A stretch of DNA of 64,000 nt from Iodobacter sp. BJB302 (GTDB lineage: Bacteria > Pseudomonadota > Gammaproteobacteria > Burkholderiales > Chitinibacteraceae): positions 1 through 64,000 of the forward strand of contig NZ_PDZG01000010.1 in NCBI RefSeq assembly GCF_002735645.1. The letters run 5' to 3'. Made by a program: the position numbers and the translations under genes. Numbering within the stretch: the stretch's first letter is position 1; each line of letters opens with the position of its first letter. Below are positions 14,255 through 23,882 of this stretch, piece by piece. The notes beneath the pieces were generated by a model. It saw only the letters and a list, made by a program, of their open reading frames with translations. It made no database searches and was not told the DNA's origin.

Positions 14255-16156
14255 CTAGCCTTTCCCCGCCAACGCCCTTGCAATCTTGTTTCTTGGCACC
14301 GTGGTACGTGGCACTTTTCCGCTAAACCATACCCGCACATCGTCATCCAGCCCAATGCCGTGCATATAGTTGTACAGCGCTTTGTTCAGCGCCACGCCCA
14401 GCGCGTCGTGGTCTACGCCCGTCGGATCGATAAATCCCACATCGTTCTTAGCGAAGGTGACTTCCGGCAGCGGCAGCAGCTCGATGCCGTATTCTTCAGG
14501 GTGCTGGCCGACTGGCGAATGCACAGTGCAGGCAAAGCGGTGGAAAAAGCCGGATTGAATACAGCCCTCGGCAAACAGCTGACGCACGTATTCCAGCGCA
14601 TCCACGGTGTCTTGCACGGTTTGGGTCGGGAATCCATACATCAGGTAAGCGTGGACCAGAATGCCGGCGTCGGTAAACGAGCGGGTGACACGGGCGACTT
14701 GATCGATGGACACACCTTTTTTCATTAAGGTGAGCAATCGATCCGAGGCGACTTCCAGCCCGCCAGAAATCGCAATACAGCCGCTATCGGACAGCGATTG
14801 GCATAGCTCGGCGCTGAAGGATTTTTCAAAGCGGATATTGCCCCACCATGAAATCGCCAGATTGCGTTTTTGTAATTCTGCCGCCAGCGTTTTCAGCGCT
14901 TTAGGCGGGGCGGCTTCATCAACAAAGTGAAAGCCGGTCTGGCCGGTCTCTTGAATGATTTCTTCGATGCGATCAACGAGGGTGGCCGCCGATGCGCCGT
15001 CGTAGCGGGAGATATAGTCGAGGCTCACATCACAAAAGCTGCATTTTTTCCAGTAGCAACCATGGGCCACCGTCAGCTTATTCCAACGCCCGTCTGACCA
15101 CAGCCTGTGCATGGGGTTGAGCATATCCAGCAGCGACAGGTAGCGATCAATCGGCAAGCCATCCCAGGTGGGCGTGCCAACTTCGGCAAAGGCGATATCC
15201 GGCTCTACAAAGTTAATATATTTGACTGCCCCATCGTTTCTGACAAAGGTGCGTACCAGTCGCTGCTGGCTGCGTTTGCCTGCCAGATGGTCGAGCAGTG
15301 CTAATAGCGGGCGCTCGCCGTCATCCAGCGTTACATAGTCAAAATAATCAAATACGCGCGGGTCAGACATCTCGCGCAGCTCGGTATTTACAAAGCCGCC
15401 GCCCAGCGCTAGTACGATGTCTGGAAATTGTGCCTTAATCGCTTGGGCAATTCTAAATGCGGCATAGACTGCACCGGGGAAGGGCACAGATACCAGAACA
15501 ATGGTGGGCTGGTGTTTTTTAACCGATGCCAGGGTGAGCTCCAGCAGCGTGGCATCAACTAGATTCAGCGGCTCGCCTAGGGCTTTAGCCAGTGGATCAA
15601 AGCTGGGCTGGCTGGATGCCAGCGATTCGGCATAGCGCACAAATTCAAAGCGCGGGTCGACCGCATCGCGCAATACATCGGAAATATCGTTTAAATACAG
15701 CGTGGCCAGATGCCGCGCCCTGTCTTGCATGCCCAGTGCGCCAAACGCCCATGCCAGCGGATCGCCACCTTCGTCGTCCACATACACATCCAAGGATTCA
15801 AAGCGCGAGCCTTCAGGCAGAAACTGGCGCGAGCAAATGCGGTGGCCCACGGTGGAATCCCTGCCTTGCAAAAAGGCAATCGCCGGGCCGATGGTAGCGA
15901 GGTAAAGATCAAACTGATCAACAAAGGCCTGCACCTGAAAGCTGCGTTGGCGAACGGGCATGGCATCGATACAGGCTTTGACGGCCAGCAGGCCTGTCTT
16001 AGAAAACAGCTTGAGTACCAGCGCCAGCGCTAAGTCTTCCTGCACCGCATCGATATTTCTTGAGCGTAAAAAACCCGTGATATAGGCGGTGGAAGGGTAG
16101 GGTGTGTTGAGCTGAGTCATCGGCGGGATAACAGACAGCACGCGGGGCGTTAGCAT
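14255..16156 (-). CDS. B12-binding-domain radical SAM protein
   Basis: A product of about 633 residues (from ATG 16156; 16207 would add 17). The N-terminal half is a cobalamin-binding-like domain, with VLVSVPFPGAVYAAFRIAQAIKAQ and a glycine-rich LALGGGFVN turn. The C-terminal half is a radical SAM domain with the cluster motif GCYWKKCSFC (CX4CX2C, as in several B12-dependent members) and later GGLEVASDRLL and HAYLMYGFPTQT segments. Such proteins methylate or rearrange unactivated carbons, but the substrate cannot be told. It is a single gene with no biosynthetic neighbours. Confidence 0.85.
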   Translation of the reverse strand: MLTPRVLSVIPPMTQLNTPYPSTAYITGFLRSRNIDAVQEDLALALVLKLFSKTGLLAVKACIDAMPVRQRSFQVQAFVDQFDLYLATIGPAIAFLQGRDSTVGHRICSRQFLPEGSRFESLDVYVDDEGGDPLAWAFGALGMQDRARHLATLYLNDISDVLRDAVDPRFEFVRYAESLASSQPSFDPLAKALGEPLNLVDATLLELTLASVKKHQPTIVLVSVPFPGAVYAAFRIAQAIKAQFPDIVLALGGGFVNTELREMSDPRVFDYFDYVTLDDGERPLLALLDHLAGKRSQQRLVRTFVRNDGAVKYINFVEPDIAFAEVGTPTWDGLPIDRYLSLLDMLNPMHRLWSDGRWNKLTVAHGCYWKKCSFCDVSLDYISRYDGASAATLVDRIEEIIQETGQTGFHFVDEAAPPKALKTLAAELQKRNLAISWWGNIRFEKSFSAELCQSLSDSGCIAISGGLEVASDRLLTLMKKGVSIDQVARVTRSFTDAGILVHAYLMYGFPTQTVQDTVDALEYVRQLFAEGCIQSGFFHRFACTVHSPVGQHPEEYGIELLPLPEVTFAKNDVGFIDPTGVDHDALGVALNKALYNYMHGIGLDDDVRVWFSGKVPRTTVPRNKIARALAGKG

Positions 16157-16409
16157 AACAAGATCCAGATAGGGGTAAGACGGCGGCCAGAGCAGACAGC
16201 CCGCCACAACCCGCCATTGTAACCCGCCGGCGGCTGGCTATCGATGGGGATTAGTCAGGGATAAAAGATCTGCAGACAGCGGGTTAAAAAATAGAGAAAA
16301 ACCGAATTATGGCAGGCTGATCGTGATATTCAGTCTGAATTTCTAATAAGGTTTTGGGGGCTGCTGATGTGCACTGATGTTTGAGCCGGCAAAGCCATTG
16401 ATTTTTAAA

Positions 16410-16643
16410 TTACAACCAGCCCGCCCGCCATTGTGTTTCATCGGCCAGCGCGCTCCAAAGCAGGGTGAAATGCCGTTTGCTCAGCACTGCTTCCAGCGTG
16501 ACCTGTGTTACTTTTTGCTCATCTGCGGGGTCAAATTCAACTTTAACGACGAGAAAATGCTTTTCGCGCTGCTGTGGGGCAACGGCTGTCCATTTGCTAT
16601 TCAGTAATTTTTTTGGGTGCCAGCTTCGTACGGGATAACTCAT
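16410..16643 (-). CDS. TIGR02450 family Trp-rich protein
   Basis: A 77-residue protein starting MSYPVRSWHPKKLLNSKWTAV and continuing with EKHFLVVKV, the hallmark of the small TIGR02450 Trp-rich family. ATG 16643 gives the usual size; the longer frame to 16697 is not needed. Function unknown. Confidence 0.82.
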   Translation of the reverse strand: MSYPVRSWHPKKLLNSKWTAVAPQQREKHFLVVKVEFDPADEQKVTQVTLEAVLSKRHFTLLWSALADETQWRAGWL

Positions 16644-16851
16644 TTGTGCTCTCTGTTGGTATTCGCTCGTCTTGCGCAGATTATGCCCCACAATCAACCG
16701 CCGGACTGATTAAGCCTTAGCATTGCTTACTGTTTCTGCTGAACTTCGCTTTACTGCTACAGTTTGTTGCGTAATTACGCTTGAGTGTGGCATATGCTAT
16801 CCATTAAAGTAGCTCTTTGCTGCAGTTCCGGCTCCTTCCTCTGGTTTTTCT

Positions 16852-17757
16852 ATGTCTGCTCCCAATACTTCGCGCGGGGTTTTGTTTACCGTGCTGGCCT
16901 TTATTATTTGGGGCCTGTTTCCGCTTTACTGGAAGTCTTTGCATGGTATTGATGCCTTGCAGATTATCTCGCACCGTATTGTCTGGTCTGGTGTTTTTGT
17001 GGCGGTGATTTTGCTGCTGCAAAAAAACTGGGGCTGGCTGCTGCCCGCGATTAAAAATCCCCGTGTGCTGGGTGTGTTTGCACTGTCTTCATTGCTGCTG
17101 TCGCTCAATTGGCTGTTGTATATCTGGGCGGTGAATGAGAACCGCGTGGTGGATGCCAGCCTGGGCTATTTTATTAATCCGCTGATTAATGTTTTGCTGG
17201 GCAGGTTGTTTCTGGGTGAGCGCTTAAGTGGCTCGCAAAGCTTCGCCGTAGGCCTTGCTGCCATAGGCGTGCTGTGGATTACCATTGCAGCGGGCACTTT
17301 GCCGTGGATTGCGCTGTGTTTGGGCCTGAGCTTTGGCGTGTATGGCTTGCTGCGTAAAAGAGCCAGCCTGCCATCTTTGGAAGGCCTGGCTTTAGAGACG
17401 TTCCTGATGGCGCCTTTTGCGCTGTCGGCACTGCTCTGGTTTCAGTTTCACGGGCAGGGCGCGCTGGGCAATATCAGCTGGAGTACTGATGCTTTACTGA
17501 TGGGGGCGGGGGTTGTGACGGCTTTACCGCTGCTGATGTTTGCCTCTGGTGCCAGAACGCTGAAGCTGGCTACTGTGGGCGTTATCCAGTATATCGGCCC
17601 AACGCTGCAATTATTGCTGGGGGTATGGCTGTATCAGGAGCCTTTTGGCTCTGACCGGCTGATTGGTTTTTCTTTGATTTGGGCGGCGCTGGGGATTTAT
17701 TCGGCATCAGGTTTGATCAGCTATTGGAAATCCAGCCGCCTGGCTGAGCAGTCTTGA
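16852..17757 (+). CDS. rarD: EamA-family transporter RarD
   Basis: A 301-residue inner-membrane protein with about ten membrane segments in two EamA repeats. The RarD-type start (GVLFTVLAFIIWGLFPLYWK), the motif NWLLYIWAVNENRVVDASLGYF and the closing GVIQYIGPTLQLLLGV...F are characteristic. RarD proteins belong to the drug/metabolite superfamily; substrate not established. It stands alone, convergent with mutY. Confidence 0.93.
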   Translation: MSAPNTSRGVLFTVLAFIIWGLFPLYWKSLHGIDALQIISHRIVWSGVFVAVILLLQKNWGWLLPAIKNPRVLGVFALSSLLLSLNWLLYIWAVNENRVVDASLGYFINPLINVLLGRLFLGERLSGSQSFAVGLAAIGVLWITIAAGTLPWIALCLGLSFGVYGLLRKRASLPSLEGLALETFLMAPFALSALLWFQFHGQGALGNISWSTDALLMGAGVVTALPLLMFASGARTLKLATVGVIQYIGPTLQLLLGVWLYQEPFGSDRLIGFSLIWAALGIYSASGLISYWKSSRLAEQS

Positions 17758-17773
17758 TGATTTGGTGCTATTT

Positions 17774-17798
17774 GCAGGGCGGGTAAAATCCGCCCTGC
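17774..17798. terminator. Hairpin between convergent rarD and mutY
   Basis: Perfect arms GCAGGGCGG (17774-17782) and CCGCCCTGC (17790-17798) with loop GTAAAAT, placed between two convergent stops; probably serves both strands although T-runs are short. Confidence 0.6.
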
Positions 17799-17806
17799 AC
17801 TATTGT

Positions 17807-18838
17807 CTATCTTCCCTTTATCAACAGTTTTCTGACTGGCGTTGGTAATCCTAACTCCAGTGCTTCGGCCTTGCTGAACCAGCCCAGATGGTCTTCGTGG
17901 GTAAGGGCTGTCTGGCTGATCACACTGCCGGGCAGCGGAGTGATGGTCAGGCGAAAATGGGTGAAGACATGGACGAAATCTTCCCCTGCGCTGTCAAACT
18001 CTACATTTAGCCCAAAGCGCTGCTGGCAGGCGCTGCTTGCTTCCAAGGTGGAGGTGGTTTCCGGCAAACTCCACAGGCCACCCCAAATGCCGCTGGGCGG
18101 GCGGCGCTCCAGCAGGATTTTGCCGCTACGCTCTACCATCATCAGCACGGTTTGCCGCTCTGGCGATACTTTTTTGGGCTTGGGCGTGGGCAGCTCGGCC
18201 TGGCGGCCTTGCTGGCGAGCAATGCAATCGGCCTGCACCGGGCAAGCCATACAGGCTGGTTTTTTGGGCGTGCAAATGGTGGCACCCAAATCCATCAGGC
18301 TTTGGGTGTAGCGCTCAATACCACTATCAGGCAGCAGATTTGTCGCTAGCTGCCACAGCTCTCTTTCAACTACCTTGGTGCCCGGATAGCCGCTGATGCC
18401 TGCCCAGCGGGCCAGTACGCGCTTTACATTGCCATCCAAAATGGCGGCTTGCGCACCAAAGCTGAATGCGGCAATCGCCGCTGCCGTAGATGGCCCCACG
18501 CCGGGGAGTTCGGCCAAGAGGGCGGGTGTACGCGGAAACTGGCCTTCAAAGCGCTCCATCACCATTTGCGCGGCTTTATGCAGATTGCGGGCGCGGCTGT
18601 AGTAGCCAAGGCCGCTCCAGCGAGCCAGCACATCATCTGAGCTGGCCGCTGCCAGGCTGGCAACATCGGGAAAGCGTTCTAAAAACTGCTGGTAATAGGG
18701 GATGACGGTGGAAACCTGCGTTTGCTGCAGCATAATTTCGCTCAGCCATACGCGGTATGGGTCAGACACCTGCCAAGGCAGGTTGTGGCGGCCGTGCACG
18801 GCCTGCCAGGCGATTAAACGCTGGGAAAAATCGCTCAT
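17807..18838 (-). CDS. mutY: A/G-specific adenine DNA glycosylase MutY
   Basis: The 343-residue repair enzyme removes adenine opposite 8-oxoguanine. Seen: Glu34 in WLSEIMLQQTQV, helix-hairpin-helix LPGVGPSTAA (111-120), catalytic Asp135 in AILDGNVKRVL, and the [4Fe-4S] cysteines 189, 196, 199 and 205 (CX6CX2CX5C). The C-terminal third is the NUDIX-like 8-oxoG-recognition domain. Its start overlaps the asmA-like stop (ATGA), forming an operon. Confidence 0.96.
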   Translation of the reverse strand: MSDFSQRLIAWQAVHGRHNLPWQVSDPYRVWLSEIMLQQTQVSTVIPYYQQFLERFPDVASLAAASSDDVLARWSGLGYYSRARNLHKAAQMVMERFEGQFPRTPALLAELPGVGPSTAAAIAAFSFGAQAAILDGNVKRVLARWAGISGYPGTKVVERELWQLATNLLPDSGIERYTQSLMDLGATICTPKKPACMACPVQADCIARQQGRQAELPTPKPKKVSPERQTVLMMVERSGKILLERRPPSGIWGGLWSLPETTSTLEASSACQQRFGLNVEFDSAGEDFVHVFTHFRLTITPLPGSVISQTALTHEDHLGWFSKAEALELGLPTPVRKLLIKGR

Positions 18839-21168
18839 TTATGGGGTTTTTCTGCTTTTTTAGGGGTGGATTTTTTAGCTGCGGCTTTTTTATCCGCTGC
18901 GGCTTTCAGTTCGGCGGCTTTTTTTGCCCCGGCTGTTTTTTGTGCTAGTGCTTTGCGTTTGGCAGCGGCCTCTGCTGCCTGGGCTTCAGATTCAGCTTTT
19001 TGCTTGAGCAGAATTTGTTCTTTCAGGCTGGCGTAATCAATATGGTATTCAGGTGCATTTAAGGCACCAGACACCGTAATGGGCAGGCTCAGGCCAGACA
19101 GTCCTTTTAGTTCGGGTACTTTGGGGTTGGCGCTGGCGTTCATATTGTAGTTAATGGCATTGCTGTTTAAATCCAGCGTGCCACCGCCAGTAAGCTTAAG
19201 TATGCCCGCCGTAACCGCCAGATCGTTATTGCTGGCAATGCCATGCTTAAGCGTTAATGTAGAGCGCAATTCGCTGAAGGATGTTTTGGCATCCAGATTC
19301 AGAGAGGGGCTGGCTTCGCCGTTCATTAAGCTGATCTGGTGGCTGGCTGTACGCAGCAGTGCTTCAAGGTTAATCCCGCGCAGCGTGCCCTGATTAAGTA
19401 ACAGCCGCACATTTCCGCCTGCAGTCCGGCGTAAATCGCTGAGCTGATTACCTACGGCTGCTACGTCTAAATCCATATGGCCGCGGCCTTCAAAGCGGCT
19501 GGTGTCAATCACATCGGCAAGCAGCGTATTGATATTCATATTCGCGAGTTTTTGCTGCACACGGAATGAGGCGTTCTTTTTGCTGGCATCCACTTCCAGG
19601 CTGCCGGTCAGCTGGCCTTCGTAGAGCGTTGCGGCTAAAGGATCTAAATTGAGCTTGCGGTTTTTGGCAGCAAATTCCAGCGATATATCGTTGATATGCA
19701 GTTTTTGCATCGCCAGCTCACCAATTTTAAGCTTGCCGCTGGCATCCAGATTATTGAGCCACCAAAAATCAAAAGGCTTATCCGGATTTACTGTTTTTGC
19801 ACCCGCCGCAACAACGGGCAAATAGGGCGATAAATCGAGCTTATTCAGATCAATATCTACTGCGTAATGGGGGCGGACAAAATCAGTTACTTCGATCTGC
19901 GCTTTAACGGGCGATTTATCCAGCTGGCCCTGGCTGTTCAGGCTTAATGATTCAGCTTGTAAATTAAGCGTGCCTGCCCCGGTTAAATCAAGGCCAATCG
20001 CACCGCGCGGTAAATTACGGTTGGTATAGCTGCCACTCAGGCGGTAGGCAGGCAGCCTTGCGATACTGCCATTGAGTAATTCCAGCGGGCTGGCAAATGA
20101 AAGCGCTAAGTTTTGTTCCGGGCTGTGCAGTTTTACTTCAAAGCTGGCCGTTTCGGTACGCAGCAAGCCCTGCTTCAGCCCTGCCAGGGTAGGGATGGTT
20201 GCTTTCGCACTTAGCTGGCCGCTTGGGCTTTGCATATCCACATTTAATTTCAGGCGGTTCAGGTTTACGGCTTCTTTGGAAAGCAAAATCTCTGGCACAT
20301 CCAGCTCGCCTTTCCAGTGCTGCCCGGCGCGCTGGCCGGATATATTCAGCTTCAGCTCACCGCCCTTAAAGCGCAGCGGCTGCCAGCCATAGACCAGATT
20401 ACCTACGGTGCTTACTTTTACATCTTGTAAGCGCAGCTCGGGCGAGCTGCCGCCTTTTTGCTCCAGCTCCAGCAATAAATCAGCTACAAGTAAGCGATTG
20501 TCGGCCTCGTGATAGCGCATGGCAGCGCTTGCACTGAGCGCACCCTGCCATTGCACCGGCCTGTCGCCATCGCCAATCAGCAGCATGCCGTCCAGATCCA
20601 GATGCCCGGCTTTGGAATCGGATAAGTTTTTCATGGTGAGATTAAGCCGCGACAGGCGCAGGCTTTCACCTAAAAATTCGTCAGAAAGTTTGAATGATGC
20701 CTCGGTAAAATGAACCGTATCAAGCGAAAAACTCAGCTCTTTAGTCTGGGATTTAGGCGTTAGCAAGTCTTCAAAATTATAAGTGCCATCTTCGCGGCGG
20801 ATCACATTGAGCGCTGGCTTTTCAAAATCAAGCGCTTTGATTTTTCCTTTACCGATCAGCAGGGGCCAGAGGCTGAGCTCGACCCGCACCCGATCGGCAT
20901 GAGAAAAAATAGTTGTTTCGCCAGGCTCGGTCAGCGTGACATTATCTAAAAGCAATGCGGGTTGCGGGAGCAAGACAAAACGGGCATCTCCACGTATGGT
21001 GAGCTGCCGTTTGGTGTCTTTTTCCAGAATACTGCTCAGTTCACTTTTGATCAGATCAAAAGAAATAAAATATGGCAGCGTGCCAAGCAGCGCCACAAGC
21101 ATGACGAGCAAAAGCAGGCAAATTCGGAAGGGGCGAGAATGTCGCCAATCTATAGTAGGACGATGCAT
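18835..21168 (-). CDS. AsmA-family inner-membrane protein
   Basis: About 777 residues from ATG 21168 (21282 would add 38 non-conserved residues). One N-terminal anchor (FRICLLLLVMLVALLGTLPYF) is followed by the AsmA N-terminal domain and a long beta-rich repeat region typical of AsmA-like lipid-transport bridge proteins, with the AsmA_2 C-terminal domain (NVRLLLNQGTLRGINLEALLR...). The C-terminus is a Lys/Ala-rich tail. AsmA-like proteins are thought to carry phospholipids toward the outer membrane. Overlaps mutY downstream by 4 bases and is divergent from the thioesterase gene. Confidence 0.88.
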   Translation of the reverse strand: MHRPTIDWRHSRPFRICLLLLVMLVALLGTLPYFISFDLIKSELSSILEKDTKRQLTIRGDARFVLLPQPALLLDNVTLTEPGETTIFSHADRVRVELSLWPLLIGKGKIKALDFEKPALNVIRREDGTYNFEDLLTPKSQTKELSFSLDTVHFTEASFKLSDEFLGESLRLSRLNLTMKNLSDSKAGHLDLDGMLLIGDGDRPVQWQGALSASAAMRYHEADNRLLVADLLLELEQKGGSSPELRLQDVKVSTVGNLVYGWQPLRFKGGELKLNISGQRAGQHWKGELDVPEILLSKEAVNLNRLKLNVDMQSPSGQLSAKATIPTLAGLKQGLLRTETASFEVKLHSPEQNLALSFASPLELLNGSIARLPAYRLSGSYTNRNLPRGAIGLDLTGAGTLNLQAESLSLNSQGQLDKSPVKAQIEVTDFVRPHYAVDIDLNKLDLSPYLPVVAAGAKTVNPDKPFDFWWLNNLDASGKLKIGELAMQKLHINDISLEFAAKNRKLNLDPLAATLYEGQLTGSLEVDASKKNASFRVQQKLANMNINTLLADVIDTSRFEGRGHMDLDVAAVGNQLSDLRRTAGGNVRLLLNQGTLRGINLEALLRTASHQISLMNGEASPSLNLDAKTSFSELRSTLTLKHGIASNNDLAVTAGILKLTGGGTLDLNSNAINYNMNASANPKVPELKGLSGLSLPITVSGALNAPEYHIDYASLKEQILLKQKAESEAQAAEAAAKRKALAQKTAGAKKAAELKAAADKKAAAKKSTPKKAEKPHK

Positions 21169-21243
21169 GCGGGGATTATCCCGAAGACATGGATTAATTT
21201 CAAAGTTAAGATTGCTAAAAATTTTCACACACGGGAGAAAAAC

Positions 21244-21651
21244 ATGGCTCAAGCCACTGAAATCAAGGTTCGCGGCTATCATTTAGATTTATACGGTCAT
21301 GTGAATAACGCACGATATTTAGAGTTTTTAGAAGAAGCGCGCTGGGCTTTAGTGGATGAAAGTGGCGGTTTGGAGTGGTTTACTCAGGAAAAGCTGGCTT
21401 TAGTGATTAGCAGAATTGATATTCGCTATAAGCGCCCGGCCACCATGGGCGATGTGCTCAGAATTGAAACCCGTATGGTGCATTTAAGCGACAAAGAAGG
21501 AATTATTCATCAGCGCATTGTGCGGGCAGATAATGAAAAATTAGTGGCCGAAGCCGATGTGACTATTGCCGTTATTCATGCCAATACTCCCGGAGCAATG
21601 CCATTGGATGGCGAATTAGGCCGCCGTTTACAAGAGATGATGAATGTATAA
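21244..21651 (+). CDS. YbgC/FcbC-type acyl-CoA thioesterase (hot-dog fold)
   Basis: A 135-residue protein from ATG 21244, which has GGGAG six bases upstream; the longer open frame to 20962 overlaps asmA and is rejected. The 4HBT active-site region LDLYGHVNNARYLEFLEEARW is present, followed by IDIRYKRPATMGDVL. It should hydrolyse acyl-CoA thioesters; substrate length unknown. First of three same-direction genes (overlap of eight bases with the next). Confidence 0.88.
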   Translation: MAQATEIKVRGYHLDLYGHVNNARYLEFLEEARWALVDESGGLEWFTQEKLALVISRIDIRYKRPATMGDVLRIETRMVHLSDKEGIIHQRIVRADNEKLVAEADVTIAVIHANTPGAMPLDGELGRRLQEMMNV

Positions 21652-22096
21652 ATGCCTGAAAAAATATCTATTGCTGCTGGTTTTTTTGCTGGCCGGCTGC
21701 GCTGGCCTGTATGGCAATTTTGAAAAACCCAGTGTAAGCCTTGCCGGCTTAAGCGTGGCGGAAGTGGGCCTGCTGGAGCAGCGTTTTGTGCTGAGCTTGC
21801 GTCTTACAAATCCAAATGATGTATCGCTGGATATTAAAGGGGTGCAGCTTAGCCTGGATGTAAACGGCCAGCACTTTGCCGAAGGTGTTTCCAGTGAGGC
21901 TGTGACTTTGCCTAAGCTGGGATCGGTTCTGGTTAAGCTTAATGTCACCACTTCTTTAAGCACATTTATTCAGCAATTTAATGGCTTGCAAGCAAGTGGC
22001 AAGCCAATCGCCTATCGTATTAAGGGTAAACTGTTTCTGCCATTACGCCCCGATGGTGTAAGCTTTGAACGTCAGGGAGAAGTAAACTTACCTTAA
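21644..22096 (+). CDS. LEA type 2 family lipoprotein
   Basis: A 150-residue lipoprotein: lipobox LLAGC with Cys19, then an LEA_2/WHy-like beta domain (VLSLRLTNPNDVSLDIKGVQ, SLDVNGQHFAEG). Found widely in proteobacteria, probably periplasmic and membrane-attached; molecular role unknown. Its start overlaps the thioesterase stop. Confidence 0.82.
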   Translation: MYKCLKKYLLLLVFLLAGCAGLYGNFEKPSVSLAGLSVAEVGLLEQRFVLSLRLTNPNDVSLDIKGVQLSLDVNGQHFAEGVSSEAVTLPKLGSVLVKLNVTTSLSTFIQQFNGLQASGKPIAYRIKGKLFLPLRPDGVSFERQGEVNLP

Positions 22097-22111
22097 TCTG
22101 GAAATATAACG

Positions 22112-22705
22112 ATGAGTGATCACGCTGCAGCATCTGCCGGCTCCCATGGTGGGGATGATATTCACGGCTCACCCAGCCCTTCGTTTATGCAAAAAAACCG
22201 CTTGAAGCTGATTATTGCAGGCGGTTTTTTTGGTTTTCTGTTTGTGTTGATTGTGGGTATTGCTATTGGGATGACGAAACGGAGTTTTGAAAGAACCCAA
22301 TATATTGAGCAAATTGCACGCTTAAAAGTGTCTTTTGAAGAAACCATTGAGACGCGCAAAGAGCTTGAAGAAAAAATATCCGAGCTGAAAAAAGAAGTAA
22401 AAGAGAAAAAAATTGAAGTAGAAGAGCTTGAAGTCAAAGTTGAAGATTTAGAGCGGCGTGGCGGAGCAAAAGCAGGTAGCGAGCATGCAGCGCCAGCCGC
22501 CCATGGCGAGGCCCCTAAGGAAGGCGCGGATATTAAGCCCGCTGGCGGAGGCTATGTAAAATTTGGCGGCGGTGATTGCGTCTTGCCTGCGGGCGGCGGG
22601 AAAGGCAATGCGGCATGGAAAGAATGTATTAAGCAAAATAGTAATGCAAAGCCTGAAGCCCCTAAGGTAGAGGCTGCACCTGCCAAAGAGCCCGCCGGGC
22701 ATTAA
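22112..22705 (+). CDS. Coiled-coil membrane protein (unknown)
   Basis: The 197-residue product has a His/Gly-rich N-terminus, one membrane span (about 31-54), a charged coiled coil (about 60-115, heptads of Glu and Lys) and an Ala/Pro/Gly-rich C-terminal part with two cysteines (GGGDCVLP and WKECIK). Third gene of the thioesterase operon, 15 bases after the LEA gene. No family recognised. Its last bases overlap the convergent kinase gene. Confidence 0.72.
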   Translation: MSDHAAASAGSHGGDDIHGSPSPSFMQKNRLKLIIAGGFFGFLFVLIVGIAIGMTKRSFERTQYIEQIARLKVSFEETIETRKELEEKISELKKEVKEKKIEVEELEVKVEDLERRGGAKAGSEHAAPAAHGEAPKEGADIKPAGGGYVKFGGGDCVLPAGGGKGNAAWKECIKQNSNAKPEAPKVEAAPAKEPAGH

Positions 22706-23622
22706 GCCTGAGCGTAGAGTGCAAGCACTGTTTCTAAGCCGGGAGGCGTTGCGCCATGATGCATGCAGGCAGCAGCACCACTGGCAATGGCAAAGCGCAG
22801 ATGCTCATGCGTGCCGTGTTGGGGCCAGGTGATTATGCTGTAAATCAGGCCGCCTATCGATGCATCTCCAGCTCCCACGCTGTCTGCCACGCTGATTTGT
22901 ATGGCGGGTGCGATGGCACTGCCGTGAGGTGTGTGCAGCGATGCGCCTTCTGCGCCACGGGTATACAGAAAGCAGGCTTCCGGATTCCAGCTGAGCAGCG
23001 TTTTAAATGCAAGCCCGATATCCCTGGTGCGGAATAAGCCCGCCAGATCTTCGTCAGATACCTTAATCACATCCGCCAGCTTGCTCATGGTTTTGAAGGT
23101 ATCGTCGTAGCGCTCGTCCATGATATTTCTGAAATTGGGGTCGTAGCTGATCTTCACTCCCTGCGCTTTCAGGCTTTTTGCCAGCGCCACTAATTTATCC
23201 GCCAGAGGCTGGCGGGCCAGGCTGATCCCGCCAAAATGCACCCAATGCGCCGCACTTTGCCAGCCGGAAGGCAGGTCTTGCGGGTCAAAATATAAGTCGG
23301 CGGAATCATCACCTACAAAAAAGTATTGTGGCGGATGGGCGGATGGCACCATGGCCAGCAGCGGTGACTTATCCCGCTGCTGTAAAAAACGTAAATCCAG
23401 CCCCGCAGCGTGCGATGCCTGAAACAAATCATTGCCAAAGCAATCTTGGCTAATTGCCCCTGCAAACGCGCTTTGCAGACCAAAGCTGGCCAATACCCTT
23501 GCCACATTCCAGGACGAGCCGCCCACTTTACTGACCCAGTTTTCGCAATCAGTGCGGATCATATCGGTGAGCGCCTCACCGGCGGCTAAAAAAACTGGGA
23601 GACTGTGTTGGCTGGAGGGCAT
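22702..23622 (-). CDS. PfkB-family carbohydrate kinase
   Basis: A 306-residue ribokinase-like sugar kinase. It has the N-terminal GG-containing segment VSKVGGSSWNVARVLASFGL and the C-terminal signature DSVGAGDASIGGLIY, with the catalytic Asp in GAGD. Fructokinase is the likeliest activity, but the substrate is not proven. It lies upstream of a decayed ROK-family gene on the same strand, so the two may once have belonged to one sugar-use locus. Confidence 0.88.
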   Translation of the reverse strand: MPSSQHSLPVFLAAGEALTDMIRTDCENWVSKVGGSSWNVARVLASFGLQSAFAGAISQDCFGNDLFQASHAAGLDLRFLQQRDKSPLLAMVPSAHPPQYFFVGDDSADLYFDPQDLPSGWQSAAHWVHFGGISLARQPLADKLVALAKSLKAQGVKISYDPNFRNIMDERYDDTFKTMSKLADVIKVSDEDLAGLFRTRDIGLAFKTLLSWNPEACFLYTRGAEGASLHTPHGSAIAPAIQISVADSVGAGDASIGGLIYSIITWPQHGTHEHLRFAIASGAAACMHHGATPPGLETVLALYAQA

Positions 23623-23882
23623 GTGCAGGCCTTTTAATCATTTGAAGTGGTTAAGTGGAGCAATGGCTGGTTTGATTATATTTAAAACCTGAAGCAAGCC
23701 GCTTAATTCAGATCAGGTATTTTTTGTGTCCTCTGTGGTTCAGAATTTATGTTTCTGAATCCTTTAAGGCCGGGGCACAAAAAAAACACCTGCACACCCT
23801 TATAAAACCTCCTTTTTTTACGATATAGAGCTTGGTTTTTATCCGTGAAACTCCGGGTCCTTCGTGGTTCAGTAATCCTGAG

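Noticed and set aside
14198-14728. Plus-strand frame of 176 codons
   Set aside because: It is antisense to the radical SAM gene and its translation shows no family features.
20962-21243. N-terminal extension of the thioesterase gene
   Set aside because: It overlaps the divergent asmA-like gene, lacks family similarity, and ATG 21244 has a good ribosome site.
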